From the NCBI GenBank assembly GCA_945905295.1, contig CAMDPX010000055.1, positions 1 to 34,928 on the forward strand: 34,928 nucleotides of DNA, read 5' to 3'. This DNA comes from Planctomyces sp. SH-PL62 (GTDB taxonomy: Bacteria; Planctomycetota; Planctomycetia; Planctomycetales; Planctomycetaceae). How positions within the stretch are numbered: the stretch's first letter is position 1; every line of letters begins with the position of its first letter. Below are positions 1 through 12,389 of this stretch, in pieces. The notes under the pieces were generated by a model. The model was not told the origin of the DNA. It worked only from the letters and a program-made list of their open reading frames with translations, and made no database searches. The translations under genes were made by a program, and so were the position numbers.

Positions 1-44
1 CGTTCAAATTACAAAATTGCCTCGGCAACTTTGAAATTTGAACG
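1..44. terminator. Near-perfect 44-nt palindrome after the leftward gene, possible terminator
   Basis: Positions 1-21 and 24-44 form a 21-bp stem with two mismatches around a 2-nt loop. It begins 15 nt beyond the stop codon of the leftward gene that ends at 59, so it would fold at the 3' end of that transcript. No U-tract can be judged because the window ends at the base of the stem. It could equally be a dispersed repeat of the kind found elsewhere in this window; the outer arms are A/T-rich, unlike most of those. Confidence 0.5.
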
Positions 45-58
45 CCCGGCCCCAGCGT

Positions 59-1549
59 TTACGAGCGTAACGCCTCCGCGAACCGTTCGATCTGCCAGTC
101 CGAGTCTTCCGCGCCCACCGAGACGCGAATCAGATGCCGCGAGATGCCGCAGCTCTCCGCGAAATCCAGCTCGCGGTAGTGCGCCAAAATTGTGAACGGA
201 CAGCAGAGCGTGAAGCTGGTCCCCAAGTTCGGCCCTTTGGAGATTTGCAGCGCATCGTAAAACCGCTCGGTCTTCGCCGCCGCATCGCGCAGCACCACCG
301 AGAACAGTCCGCCGAACCCGCCTCCCGGACGGAGATGCCGTTCGTAATTCGCACGGTCAACTCGCGCCGGATAAAAAACGTCGGCCACCTCCGGACGCTC
401 GGCGAGAAACTCGCACAGTCGCGCTGCGTTGGCGTTGATCTTCGGAATTCGCTCGGCCACGTCGCGTGAGTTCCGTTCCAGCACGATCGCATCTTCGCCG
501 TAGAAGATGTCCTCGAACTCTTCGTCCAACAGCCTCTTCAATCGTTCGTAGTACGGCCGTTCGCGATTGAGCACCAACGAACCGGCCAGCACATTGCCGG
601 CACCAGAAAAGTATTTCGTGAGGCTCGTGGCCACGACATCCGCGATCGGCAGCGTGTCGAGATTCACGCAGGCCGCCAGCGTGTCGTCGATCAACAACGG
701 GAATTCATGTCGCAACGACAACTCACTGAGCCGCGCGACGTTGGGACTGCCCAGCAACGGGTTCCCCGGCAGCTCAACGAACAAACCCAACAGCGGTTCC
801 GCAGCCAGACGTTCGACCTCCGCGATGTCGGCTTCTGTACCGCGCGGAAAGAAGACGACTGCTTGCTCGGCCGGACGCAGGTGCGACAGGCGTTGTTGCA
901 CCTTGAGGTTGTCGACGTAGGGAAACCCAAACTGAATGCTGCGTGATTCCGGTCGCAGTCGCTGAAACAACCGATACGCCGTGAAGATCGCCGCCATGCC
1001 GGACGGAAACAGATAAACGTCGTCCGCCGAGCAACCTTGCAAGCTGGCGACTCGCTCGCGAATCGATCGCTTCTCAAGCAATCCATCGGGCGAACTGAGT
1101 TGTCCAAGCAACGCCGCTGCGTGCCGAGATGGAACAATCTCTCCCGCGTGTTGCCAGAACGCTTTCGCCGTGTCGCGTGCAGCAATCGGCATCAGCACGG
1201 CATGCACGCCATCGCCCAAGCACTCGGCGATCCGCACGTTCGCTCCCGTCTCGCGACGCACGAACTCCGCACACCGTTGCGCAACGCGCTGTGACGGAAA
1301 CGCGATCGCGCATTCGCCCGGGCCAGCCAACCGGCGCTCACATTCCGCGAACAATCGCGCGGTGTCGGGATGAAAGAAGAAGCGCGGATACCCGCACTGC
1401 ATCGCACCGGTGACCGCCGGATCGGCCTCTTCATAGCCGATGTTGTCTTGCCAACGAGGCAAGCAGACCGACACCGCATGTCGTTCTTCAGGGATCGGGT
1501 AGCCCAGGTCCGCACCTTGCCAGCGAGTCACAAACTTCGGAGTCGTCAT
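59..1549 (-). CDS. PLP-dependent Cys/Met metabolism enzyme, STR2-like cystathionine gamma-synthase
   Basis: A 496-residue protein of the Cys/Met-metabolism PLP family (fold type I). The PLP lysine is K312 in SLTKYFSGAGN, and the cofactor site also shows FPSGMAAIF (181-189) and LIDDT (286-290). Canonical bacterial MetB is about 380-400 residues; this one carries about 150 extra N-terminal residues with HAVSVCLPRWQDNIGYEE and GYPRFFFHPD. From memory these motifs and the length match the fungal STR2/met-7 cystathionine gamma-synthases. The expected reaction joins an activated homoserine with cysteine to give cystathionine in the cytoplasm; the exact acyl donor cannot be read from sequence. The start is set at the ATG at 1547-1549 because homology begins there; an in-frame ATG at 1571-1573 would add eight residues. 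No other methionine gene is adjacent. Confidence 0.8.
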   Translation of the reverse strand: MTTPKFVTRWQGADLGYPIPEERHAVSVCLPRWQDNIGYEEADPAVTGAMQCGYPRFFFHPDTARLFAECERRLAGPGECAIAFPSQRVAQRCAEFVRRETGANVRIAECLGDGVHAVLMPIAARDTAKAFWQHAGEIVPSRHAAALLGQLSSPDGLLEKRSIRERVASLQGCSADDVYLFPSGMAAIFTAYRLFQRLRPESRSIQFGFPYVDNLKVQQRLSHLRPAEQAVVFFPRGTEADIAEVERLAAEPLLGLFVELPGNPLLGSPNVARLSELSLRHEFPLLIDDTLAACVNLDTLPIADVVATSLTKYFSGAGNVLAGSLVLNRERPYYERLKRLLDEEFEDIFYGEDAIVLERNSRDVAERIPKINANAARLCEFLAERPEVADVFYPARVDRANYERHLRPGGGFGGLFSVVLRDAAAKTERFYDALQISKGPNLGTSFTLCCPFTILAHYRELDFAESCGISRHLIRVSVGAEDSDWQIERFAEALRS

Positions 1550-1655
1550 GAACGAATCACATTCCTCAAACAAATGGCGAACAATCTCAGTCGCACCATG
1601 TTCTCACAGGCTCTTCAAGATTTCCACACGCGGCGAACTCTGAGAAGGCAAACAG

Positions 1656-1726
1656 CCCGACGAATCAAAGGAGACGACGAATACGGCCGGCCTCAGATCA
1701 TTCGTCGTCTCCTTATATTCGTCGGG
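1656..1726. repeat. Dispersed inverted repeat, family D copy 1 (arms facing inward at GACGAAT)
   Basis: Arms 1656-1682 and 1700-1726 are 27 nt long and complementary except at two or three central bases, with a 17-nt spacer. Each arm contains the octamer CGACGAAT twice, 9 nt apart. The same arm recurs at 17648-17714 with the arms in the opposite order. The element lies in the 322-bp region 1550-1871 between divergent genes. I see no other gene there, only a short TGT/TGC-rich stretch near 1731-1745. Confidence 0.85.
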
Positions 1727-1871
1727 CTCCTGTTGCTGTTGCTGAATAACCGCCAGACGACGCTCGCCTGTTTCATTCACGGCCGCGTGAGGTATAGACT
1801 GTCGCCATTGATCAGTCATTGTTCGAGGTTTCGCCGAATTCACCCCGCGCTCTCTGAAGAAGGAGACGTCG

Positions 1872-4205
1872 ATGACTCGTGGATCTTGCCTGCTGTTCGC
1901 CGCATTGTGGATGGCGTCCTGCCCCGCGCTCACTCACGCCCAACTCGTCCCGGAGATTGGCTACGTCTACCCCGCTGGCAGCCGAGCCGGCGCAACGGTC
2001 GATGTGGTCCTCGGCGGATACGACTGGACGCCGGACATGCAACTCTTCGTGCATGACCCGCGCATCAAGCTGGAGATCGTCGGCCCGCCGTCGCAGGTGC
2101 TGATCTCGGAGCCGCCGTATTGGTTCGGCTACAAGGCACGCGGTTTTGCCTGGCCTTTGGCTCGCGAGTTCAAAGCCAAGCTGACAATCCCCGCCGACGT
2201 CCCGCCGGGACTGGTGAAGTGGCAAGTCGCGAACGCGAACGGTGCGTCGCCCGTCGGAACATTCCATGTCGGCAACGTGCCGGACGTCGTCGAGGATGCG
2301 AAGCGCAAGACCGCTCAACCGCTCCCCGCGTTGCCGGTGACGGTGTCCGGCCAGATTCGTCGTATCGAAGAAATCGACCGCTATCAATTCAGCGTTCCGA
2401 AGGCCGGGCCGGTGACAATCGAACTCCTCGCGCGGCCGTTCGGTTCGATGTTGCACGGCATGCTGCAAGTGCGTGATGCGAGCGGCAAGTTGTTGCTGGA
2501 TGTCTCTGATTCTGAAGGCCGTGACATCGTGACGACGTTCATCGCTCAAGCGGATGCGAAATACGAACTGAGCCTGCACGATCTCGACTTCGCCGGAGAT
2601 CGGTCCTACGTCTATCGACTGACACTGACCGCCGCGCCGCACGTCATCGCAGCGTATCCGGCCGCCGGCAAGCGCGGCGAAACGCGCAAGGTGGAGTTTG
2701 TCGGGATCGGCCTCGCGACGGGCGCTCCGCAACTGGAGTCGGTCATACGCGACGTCGCGTTTCCAACCGCCGCGGACGCCTCTTCGTTCGCATATTCGTT
2801 GGAGACACCGTTCGGCAACGCGAAGCCGCACACGCTGCTCGTGTCGGATGTGGCTGAGCAAGTCAAACCTGCCGGCGCTGCGATGCCGCTGACCGCACCA
2901 ATCGGCGTCACAGGGTTTCTCGAAACTCGGTTCGGCGCGGACTCATTCACGCTCGAACTCAAGAAGGGTGAGAAGTGGGAACTCAACGCCGTCGCCCGCG
3001 CGATCGGCTCGCCGTTGGATCTCGAACTGCAAGTGCTCGGCCCCGACGGCAAACAGGTCGCGACCAACGATGATGAAAAGGGGACGACTGATGCCTCGCT
3101 GTCGCTCGCAGTGGCTGTTGACGGAGCCCACCGAGTGATCGTCTCCGACCGCTCTGGCAAAAGCGGCGCGCGCACGGCCAACTATCGGCTGAGCATCGAG
3201 CCTCCGCGCGAAGACATCGCGATCACATTCCCAACGCAGCTTCCCGTCGTTGTTGGCACCGCCGCGAAGTTGGCGATCAAGGTCGTGCGCGATGGCGGTT
3301 TCGCGGGCCCGATCCCGCTGAAGCTGGAAGGACTCCCCGCAGGAGTCACGGTCCCGGCTGACTTGGCGATCCCCGAAAAGAAGAACGATCTCGTGATCGA
3401 CCTGACCTGCGCCGCCGACGCCGCAACAACCGCGAGTCTTTGCACAATCACAGCCACACCGACGCTCAACGCACAGCCGGCGACGCGCAAAGCGGGCACG
3501 GTGCTGCTCGCGATCACGATGAAGCCGCGCATCAAGCTCATGCCGGAAGGGCTCGACGACGTCAGCAAAGTTCACCGCGGCAGCACGCACCTGTTCCCGT
3601 TCAACATCGAACGGCTCGAAGGTTTCGCCGGCCCGATCACGCTGGAGATGACCGCGAAACAGCAGCGTCATCGACAAGGACTCGCCAGCGACGAGTTCCT
3701 CGTCCCCGCCGAAGCCAAGCGGGTCGAGTACCCGATCTTCGTCCCCGAATGGATGGAGACCGCCAAGACCAGCCGCATGATCGTCAACGGAGCCGTGAAG
3801 GTCGCCGACCCGAAAGGCAACGTCCGCACGCTCCTGCAAAAACAAGAACTTCGAGTCGGCATCCTCCCCGAAGGAGCATTGATGAAGCTCAGCCACACGG
3901 CCGGCGAGCCGACCGTAACGCTTGGCGGCGAAATACGTATCCCCTTGGCGCTATCGCTTGCCTCCGAACTGCGCGATGCCATCAAGATCACGGTCATGCC
4001 ATCCGAAGATCAAACCAACTTGCTGTCCGCCGAACCGATTCCGTTGTCCGCAGGGCAGAAGGAGACGACGTTGATCGTCCGTGTTGCCAACGATGCCAAG
4101 CTCGTCGGCGAACAATCGCTGGTTATTCGAGCCGCGACGTTGCGAAACGGCTACCCGGTCATTTCCGAAACGACGGTCCTGCTCACGGTGAAGGCGGCAC
4201 AGTGA
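1872..4205 (+). CDS. Secreted protein with two pre-peptidase C-terminal (PPC) domains
   Basis: A 777-residue protein with a signal peptide: positive N-terminus, hydrophobic core LLFAALWMA, probable cleavage after THA near residue 23. Residues about 157-260 and 344-442 look like PPC beta-sandwich domains, each running from a turn before a D-x-F/Y strand (IDRYQFSV; ADSFTLEL) to a YRL strand. The rest is beta-rich and Ig-like, with no catalytic motif I can see. PPC domains usually accompany secreted enzymes or occur in tandem in planctomycete surface proteins; here it is probably structural or binding. The start is supported by AAGGAG about 8 nt upstream of the ATG. The stop overlaps the GTG of the Sir2 gene by four bases, which suggests translational coupling. 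Confidence 0.8.
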   Translation: MTRGSCLLFAALWMASCPALTHAQLVPEIGYVYPAGSRAGATVDVVLGGYDWTPDMQLFVHDPRIKLEIVGPPSQVLISEPPYWFGYKARGFAWPLAREFKAKLTIPADVPPGLVKWQVANANGASPVGTFHVGNVPDVVEDAKRKTAQPLPALPVTVSGQIRRIEEIDRYQFSVPKAGPVTIELLARPFGSMLHGMLQVRDASGKLLLDVSDSEGRDIVTTFIAQADAKYELSLHDLDFAGDRSYVYRLTLTAAPHVIAAYPAAGKRGETRKVEFVGIGLATGAPQLESVIRDVAFPTAADASSFAYSLETPFGNAKPHTLLVSDVAEQVKPAGAAMPLTAPIGVTGFLETRFGADSFTLELKKGEKWELNAVARAIGSPLDLELQVLGPDGKQVATNDDEKGTTDASLSLAVAVDGAHRVIVSDRSGKSGARTANYRLSIEPPREDIAITFPTQLPVVVGTAAKLAIKVVRDGGFAGPIPLKLEGLPAGVTVPADLAIPEKKNDLVIDLTCAADAATTASLCTITATPTLNAQPATRKAGTVLLAITMKPRIKLMPEGLDDVSKVHRGSTHLFPFNIERLEGFAGPITLEMTAKQQRHRQGLASDEFLVPAEAKRVEYPIFVPEWMETAKTSRMIVNGAVKVADPKGNVRTLLQKQELRVGILPEGALMKLSHTAGEPTVTLGGEIRIPLALSLASELRDAIKITVMPSEDQTNLLSAEPIPLSAGQKETTLIVRVANDAKLVGEQSLVIRAATLRNGYPVISETTVLLTVKAAQ

Positions 4206-5065
4206 CTGTCCCTGTGAAGACCGACGAAACCTTTGAGCAAGCGGCTCACGCGATCGCCGAAGCCGACGCGCTGCTGATCGGCGCGGGGGCCGGCCTGGGA
4301 GTCGATTCCGGCCTGCCGGACTTTCGAGGCAACGACGGCTTCTGGAAGGCGTATCCGCCGTTTCGTGGAATGTCATTCGCGTCGGTCTCGAATCCGATTT
4401 GGTTTCGTGACGATCCGGCGCAGGCCTGGGGCTTCTTCGGGCATCGGCTGAATTTGTATCGCGACACGCCGCCTCATGCGGGCTTTCAGATTCTGCGACG
4501 ATGGGCCGAGTCTCGTCCAAGCGGCTACTTCGTCTTCACGAGCAACGTCGATGGTCACTTCGCGCGAGCAGGCTTTGAGGAAGGGCGAATCCTCGAATGC
4601 CACGGTTCGATTCATTTTGCTCAGTGCGTGCGCGGTTGCTCGCGAGACTCCGCCGTAGCTTGGGACTCCGTCCCGAGCATCTGGCCGGCGGACGACATTC
4701 AAATCGAAGTAGACATCACTAGCGTCCGCGCGACCTCGCCGTTGCCGACGTGTCCTCGGTGCGGTGGGTTGGCTCGGCCCAACGTGTTGATGTTTGGCGA
4801 TAGCGATTGGATTTCCGATCGCACGTCTGATCAAGAAGAGCGTTACCTTCGCTGGTTAAAGACGGTCGCCAGAAAACGAGTGGTTGCGGTCGAATTCGGA
4901 GCTGGCTTGGCGATTCCCACTGTCCGCTACGAATGCGAACGACGAGCCGACCTGCTGATTCGAGTCAATCCGCGCGAATCGGAGACGCCGCGCGGTGGAA
5001 TCTCGCTCGCGTGCGGTGCCTTGGAAGCGATTCAACGAATCGATCCGTTGTGGCCTCCCACCTGA
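4202..5065 (+). CDS. Sir2 family NAD-dependent protein deacylase
   Basis: A 287-residue sirtuin. NAD-binding motif GAGAGLGVDSGLPDFRG (residues 27-43), TSNVDGHFARAG (113-124, the TQNIDxLHxxAG equivalent), ECHGS with presumed catalytic H134, and a zinc ribbon made by C142/C146 and C184/C187, followed by RPNVLMFGD. All four zinc cysteines are present, so it should be folded and active. The enzyme removes acyl groups from lysines using NAD, releasing nicotinamide and O-acyl-ADP-ribose, in the cytoplasm. The reading frame is open far upstream, but homology begins at the GTG at 4202 that overlaps the previous stop as GTGA; a second GTG at 4214 is possible. The partner gene encodes a secreted protein, so overlap implies coupled expression rather than direct contact. 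Confidence 0.85.
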   Translation: MTVPVKTDETFEQAAHAIAEADALLIGAGAGLGVDSGLPDFRGNDGFWKAYPPFRGMSFASVSNPIWFRDDPAQAWGFFGHRLNLYRDTPPHAGFQILRRWAESRPSGYFVFTSNVDGHFARAGFEEGRILECHGSIHFAQCVRGCSRDSAVAWDSVPSIWPADDIQIEVDITSVRATSPLPTCPRCGGLARPNVLMFGDSDWISDRTSDQEERYLRWLKTVARKRVVAVEFGAGLAIPTVRYECERRADLLIRVNPRESETPRGGISLACGALEAIQRIDPLWPPT

Positions 5066-5206
5066 CCGAGCCATCGTTTCGCGGAGCCTTGTGCCTGTGC
5101 TGGATTCGTATGGATCGAAAACTCCGAACGGATGGACTGAGTACGATGACTCGGCGTGACCGGGTGACCGAATTCTTGATTTGCCTCTGCTGAAAGTACC
5201 GCAACG

Positions 5207-8461
<3,255 letters not shown>

Positions 8462-8519
8462 CTTTCACAAAGGCAGGGCCTCGGTCCCGGCCAATTCAAT
8501 CCGAGTAATCGAGACAGAG

Positions 8520-8541
8520 TTCCAATTTCCTTTCCTTGGAA
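8520..8541 (+). promoter_or_regulatory. Small inverted repeat over the ribosome site of the DUF1552 gene
   Basis: TTCCAA (8520-8525) and TTGGAA (8536-8541) can pair around a 10-nt loop. The right half contains GGAA, the likely ribosome-binding bases 6-7 nt before the ATG at 8548, so folding would hide them. The stem is only six pairs, which could be chance. Confidence 0.3.
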
Positions 8542-8547
8542 TTTCAC

Positions 8548-9879
8548 ATGACTTCATCACTTCCGCTGAATCGTCGTGCGGTCCTCAAAGGCTTGGCTGG
8601 AGTCACGCTGGCTCTGCCGTTGTTGGAGGCGATGGGGAAGGAAGTCGCGGCGAAAACTCCGCGGCGGTTCTGTGCGATGTACACGGCCAACGGGATGTCG
8701 TTGCCGAATCCGAAGCATGGGATCGACGAATGGAGCTGGTTCCCCAAGACCGAAGGCCGCGCGTTCGAGTTCGGGAAATCGACCGAGCCGCTCAAGGCGT
8801 TTCGGGAGAAGCTCAGCTTTCTCGGCGGGCTGCATCATCCAAACGGGACGAAGGCCGATCCGCATCTTTGCTCGGACATGTGGCTGACAGGTGCTCCGCT
8901 GCACAATCCGAAGCCGGGGATGTTTAACTCGGTAGCGCTCGATCAAGTCGTGGCGTCCCACACGAAACAGTTCTGTCGGCAACCGTCGCTGGTGTTGTCG
9001 ATCGATGCCGGCGTCGGGTTTTTGTCGCGGACGGGGACGATCTCATACAACCTGGAAGGGAAGCCGATCCCGGCTGAGAACAATCCGCGGCGGGTGTTTG
9101 ACCGGCTGTTTCGTGGCGATCGCACATCGCTCGCCGCGCAGCGCAAGCAACTTCAGCGGCGCATTAAGCTGGTCGACGCCGTGCTCGAAAGTTCCAAGTC
9201 GCTCAACAAGCAACTGGGGCAATCCGACCGAGAGAAGATGGACCAGTACCTCACGTCGCTGGATGAAATCGAGTCCCGGCTGACCGCTTCGGAGAAGTGG
9301 ATCGACATCCCGCTCAAGACGCAGGATTACTCGCACCTCAATCTGGACGCGACCTCGGAGGGCGAACCGGCTGAGTACTACCGCAACATGTTCGACCTGA
9401 TCGCGCTGGCGTTCGACGCGGACATCACGCGGTCGGTGGCGTTCATGCTCAATCGCGAAGATGGCATGGGAGTCAGCGACACGTTCCCGATCAAGCTGGG
9501 CTTGGGTAAGACGCATCACAACTTGTCGCATGCCGAGGACAAGGAAGGGCAACTCGCGTTCGCCAAGTACGACCTGTTCCTCAGCGAGCAGATCGCTCAC
9601 TTCCTGCGCCGCCTGGAGGAATACAAAGACAACTCTGGCAGCGTGCTCGACAACACGATTGTGTTGTTCGGCAGCGGAGCCAGCACGACGCACTATCCGA
9701 AGAATCTGCCAACGCTGATCGCCGGCGGCTCAAACATGGGGCTGAAGCACGGCACCTACTGGCGCGGCAAAGACACGCGGATGGCCAACGTCTTTCTGAG
9801 CATCCTGCGCTCGATGGGCATCGAACAGGAATCGTTCTCCGATAGCTCCGGCACGTTGAGCGATTCGATCTTCGCGTGA
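8548..9879 (+). CDS. DUF1552 domain protein with Tat-like signal
   Basis: A 443-residue protein. The N-terminus [23 protein letters not shown] has the twin-arginine pattern (RR, then LKG and a hydrophobic stretch), which suggests folded export. The remainder matches the DUF1552 family by eye, with [27 protein letters not shown] and IVLFGSGAS; distant similarity to sulfatase/alkaline-phosphatase-like folds is often noted for such proteins, but I see no confirmed active site. DUF1552 genes normally follow DUF1592 genes in planctomycetes, as here with an 86-bp gap, so the two products probably act together outside the cytoplasm. The ATG at 8548 is chosen over a TTG at 8536 because of GGAA spacing and the position of the Tat motif. 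Confidence 0.85.
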   Translation: MTSSLPLNRRAVLKGLAGVTLALPLLEAMGKEVAAKTPRRFCAMYTANGMSLPNPKHGIDEWSWFPKTEGRAFEFGKSTEPLKAFREKLSFLGGLHHPNGTKADPHLCSDMWLTGAPLHNPKPGMFNSVALDQVVASHTKQFCRQPSLVLSIDAGVGFLSRTGTISYNLEGKPIPAENNPRRVFDRLFRGDRTSLAAQRKQLQRRIKLVDAVLESSKSLNKQLGQSDREKMDQYLTSLDEIESRLTASEKWIDIPLKTQDYSHLNLDATSEGEPAEYYRNMFDLIALAFDADITRSVAFMLNREDGMGVSDTFPIKLGLGKTHHNLSHAEDKEGQLAFAKYDLFLSEQIAHFLRRLEEYKDNSGSVLDNTIVLFGSGASTTHYPKNLPTLIAGGSNMGLKHGTYWRGKDTRMANVFLSILRSMGIEQESFSDSSGTLSDSIFA

Positions 9880-9935
9880 TCGAAATGGCCGCGCATGCCC
9901 TCTCGAGACATCTCGATTTGTCGCAGGGGAACGTC

Positions 9936-12227
9936 ATGAAGTTGTTGTCGGCAATGTTGCTCATCGTCGTCGCCTTTCCGTTGTTGGCAGCGGAGCCGAT
10001 GACTCCCAACGTTTGGAGGAAGGTCGCGCCGCCGATTGCCGGTCAGCGGTGGGATGTGCCGTTGGGTGTTGCGGGAACGTCGGGGCCGTTGCTGGTGCTC
10101 GGTGGCCGCACATCGTGGGCGGAGTACAAGAAGCCGAGACCGTATGACGTGCTCGCGTGGAACGTGGCGGACAATGAGTGGGACAATCAATTCCCGCTCG
10201 GCAAGGATTGGGGGCCGCCGCGCGGGCCGGCGAACGCTCCGGCTTGGAAGGACGAGCACTTTCTTTTCCGCGATGTCGAAGGGAACACGCGGCCGAACTG
10301 GACGGTCTATGGGACGTTTTCGCTCGGACAGAAATACGACTTCGATCCCGACACGAAGAGGTTTTACTTTCACGCTCACGGCCAGACCTTCAGCTACGAC
10401 CCGGCCGATCGGACGTGGGCCGATCTGAATCCGCCGACGAGTCCCACTAGCGAACTCGGCGGCATCTTGTTGTGGAGTTCGATGTGTTACGACTCGCACC
10501 GGAAACGCTTCGTGCTGTTCGGCGGCGGCAACATCCCGACCGAGCGTGGCGATCCGGGGACTTGGGTTTACTCGCCCAAGGACAACGCCTGGATCCAATT
10601 GAAACTGGATCGGCAACCGCCGCCGCGAGCGAACTCGCGACTCGCCTTCGATCCGGTGGCAAAGAAGATCGTGCTCTTCGGTGGCGATCAGCTTTCGCAA
10701 CTCATCAACGACACTTGGACGTTCGATGTCGTCTCCGATCGTTGGGGGGAATGTCAGCCAACGATCAGCCCATCACCGCGAGCCGGTCACGCCTTGCTGT
10801 GGTTGCCGACGTCGAAGCGGTTGCTGCTGCTCGGCGGATATGGTTACTCGTCGACGACCGAGTACGTCGCGTCGCTGTATCGGTCGTTGCCCTGGGAAGC
10901 GTGGCTGTTCGACACGGCAACAAGCCGATGGCAACTCGTCCGGCGTTGGGATGCGAAGGAGTCGCCCCGAAGTCCCGCGAATTTCTTTCTGAGTGCCGCG
11001 GTTCAAGCACGCTCACCTCACGACCTCATCACGGTGTTGGCCGACGGGACTTGGCAATGCGTGTTGGAGGCGAAGAGCGATGAAGAAGGAACACGCACGT
11101 GGGGCGTGTCTCCGAAGTCGGTTGAGCGACGCACGGGCTCGTATGACCCCGCTTGGTATCAACAAGACGTGCCGCCTGCCGAGCCGGAACGAGTGGCCGC
11201 CGAGCTTCGCGACTTGCCGGTGAATCGGTGGGTGGCTCGTCCGACTCCGAAGCGGCCGGGAATGAACATGGATTGGGGCTCGGCAGTCTTCGCGCCGGAG
11301 TTGGATCAGATCATTCGCTTCTCCGGCGGGCACTCGGCCTACAGCGGCACGGCACCTCAGGTCTACGACGTGAAGACCGATCGCTACTCATTGCCGTTCG
11401 CGCCGGAGCTGCCGCTGGAATTCGTCTACAGCAACGACCAAGTGCGCGGCGAATGGAGCTTCGCGGGCAACCCGTGGATGACCGGGCACACTTACAAATC
11501 GACCGGGTACGACTCGCGGCTGCGATGCTTGGTCTTCGCGCCGCATGACTTCACTTACTTCTTTGATTCCACGACCGGCCGTTGGACGCGAGGGCCGGAA
11601 CGCAATCCGTATCGCGCCGACTTCTACAACGTCACGCTCTGTTCGACGCCTCAAGGCACGATCGCTTGGGGAGACAAACGCGAAGGGGGCGGCACCGGCT
11701 TGTGGCGGCTCGATGCGAACGAGCGCGTGTGGCGACCGCTCGAATTGCGCGGCCCGTTGCCGTCGAAGTCTCCGGATCAGCATGGGATGGCTTACGACTC
11801 GAAGCGCGATCGCCTGCTGTTCTTCTCCGGGAATGACAAGAACCGAGGAGATGTCGCGGCCTACGAGTTCGCATCGGGTGAAGCTCGTTGGTTGGATGCC
11901 AAGGGCAAAGCGATGGCGGGGGTGCCTTCACGCGAGACGGTCTATCTGCCGGAAGCGGATGCCGTGTTGCTCGGAGCGCGAGTCGCGATCGAGGACAAAC
12001 TTCACTGGCTGATTTACGACTGTGCCAGCAATGCTTGGCGTGGGATCGAGTTGCCGGGTGATGACCCGATCGGCAAGGGAACTGTTGGCCGAACCTTCAA
12101 TAACTCGATGGGCCTGATGTACGACTCGAACCACAAGCTTATCTGGGCCGTCGGTCAATACAGCCAAGTCCATGTGCTGAAAATGGACGGCACCGCTTCA
12201 CGGTCACTGACGAAACCGGGGCCGTAG
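9936..12227 (+). CDS. Secreted Kelch-type beta-propeller protein
   Basis: A 763-residue protein with a short signal peptide (MKLLSAMLLIVVAFPLLAA). It contains repeated Kelch-like blades: pairs of glycines followed about 20-30 residues later by W or Y plus W (LGGRTSW...NEWD, LFGGGNIP...NAWIQL, LFGGDQL...DRWGE, LLGGYGY...SRWQL, FSGGHSAYSG..., FFSGNDKNR...ARWLD). The number of blades suggests one or two propellers. No galactose-oxidase copper ligand set is evident, so a binding or scaffold role is more likely than enzyme activity. The ATG at 9936 is preceded by AGGGGA; an upstream in-frame codon at 9876 would put non-homologous residues ahead of the signal peptide. It follows DUF1552 by 56 bp and may be co-transcribed. 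Confidence 0.75.
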   Translation: MKLLSAMLLIVVAFPLLAAEPMTPNVWRKVAPPIAGQRWDVPLGVAGTSGPLLVLGGRTSWAEYKKPRPYDVLAWNVADNEWDNQFPLGKDWGPPRGPANAPAWKDEHFLFRDVEGNTRPNWTVYGTFSLGQKYDFDPDTKRFYFHAHGQTFSYDPADRTWADLNPPTSPTSELGGILLWSSMCYDSHRKRFVLFGGGNIPTERGDPGTWVYSPKDNAWIQLKLDRQPPPRANSRLAFDPVAKKIVLFGGDQLSQLINDTWTFDVVSDRWGECQPTISPSPRAGHALLWLPTSKRLLLLGGYGYSSTTEYVASLYRSLPWEAWLFDTATSRWQLVRRWDAKESPRSPANFFLSAAVQARSPHDLITVLADGTWQCVLEAKSDEEGTRTWGVSPKSVERRTGSYDPAWYQQDVPPAEPERVAAELRDLPVNRWVARPTPKRPGMNMDWGSAVFAPELDQIIRFSGGHSAYSGTAPQVYDVKTDRYSLPFAPELPLEFVYSNDQVRGEWSFAGNPWMTGHTYKSTGYDSRLRCLVFAPHDFTYFFDSTTGRWTRGPERNPYRADFYNVTLCSTPQGTIAWGDKREGGGTGLWRLDANERVWRPLELRGPLPSKSPDQHGMAYDSKRDRLLFFSGNDKNRGDVAAYEFASGEARWLDAKGKAMAGVPSRETVYLPEADAVLLGARVAIEDKLHWLIYDCASNAWRGIELPGDDPIGKGTVGRTFNNSMGLMYDSNHKLIWAVGQYSQVHVLKMDGTASRSLTKPGP

Positions 12228-12235
12228 AACCGCAT

Positions 12236-12387
12236 GCGAGTCGCGGAGCGACTGTGAAGCTTTCGTGGAGCACGTTTTCAACGTGCTCGAAAATAGTCCG
12301 ATCGGGCACGTTGAAAACGTGCCCCACGTCATTTACTCACAGCCTCGGAGCGACTCGCCTACGTAGCTCAGCCGCTCCGCGACTGAG
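12236..12387. repeat. Composite REP cluster between convergent genes
   Basis: This 152-bp stretch fills almost the whole gap between two convergent genes. Inside is a family C doublet (12265-12288 and 12304-12327, spacer 15 nt, 63 bp). Flanking it is a degenerate outer pair (about 12236-12257 and 12336-12358) built around AGTCGC-GGA-GCGACT. On the right, CTAC (12359-12362) abuts GTAG (12363-12366), and the latter starts a hairpin CTCAGcCGC / GCGaCTGAG with loop TCC. The doublet therefore appears inserted into an older element. The hairpins may also act as bidirectional transcription barriers. Confidence 0.8.
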
Positions 12388-12389
12388 AT

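Noticed and set aside
1731-1745. TGT/TGC-rich stretch as a microsatellite
   Set aside because: Too few and imperfect units to separate from chance.
1812-2861. Leftward open frame opposite the PPC gene
   Set aside because: The rightward frame has a signal peptide, ribosome site and PPC domains; the opposite frame has none.
3440-4201. Upstream extension of the Sir2 reading frame
   Set aside because: This is a +1 frame shadow of the PPC gene; the peptide is low-complexity Arg/His/Gln-rich with no sirtuin motif.
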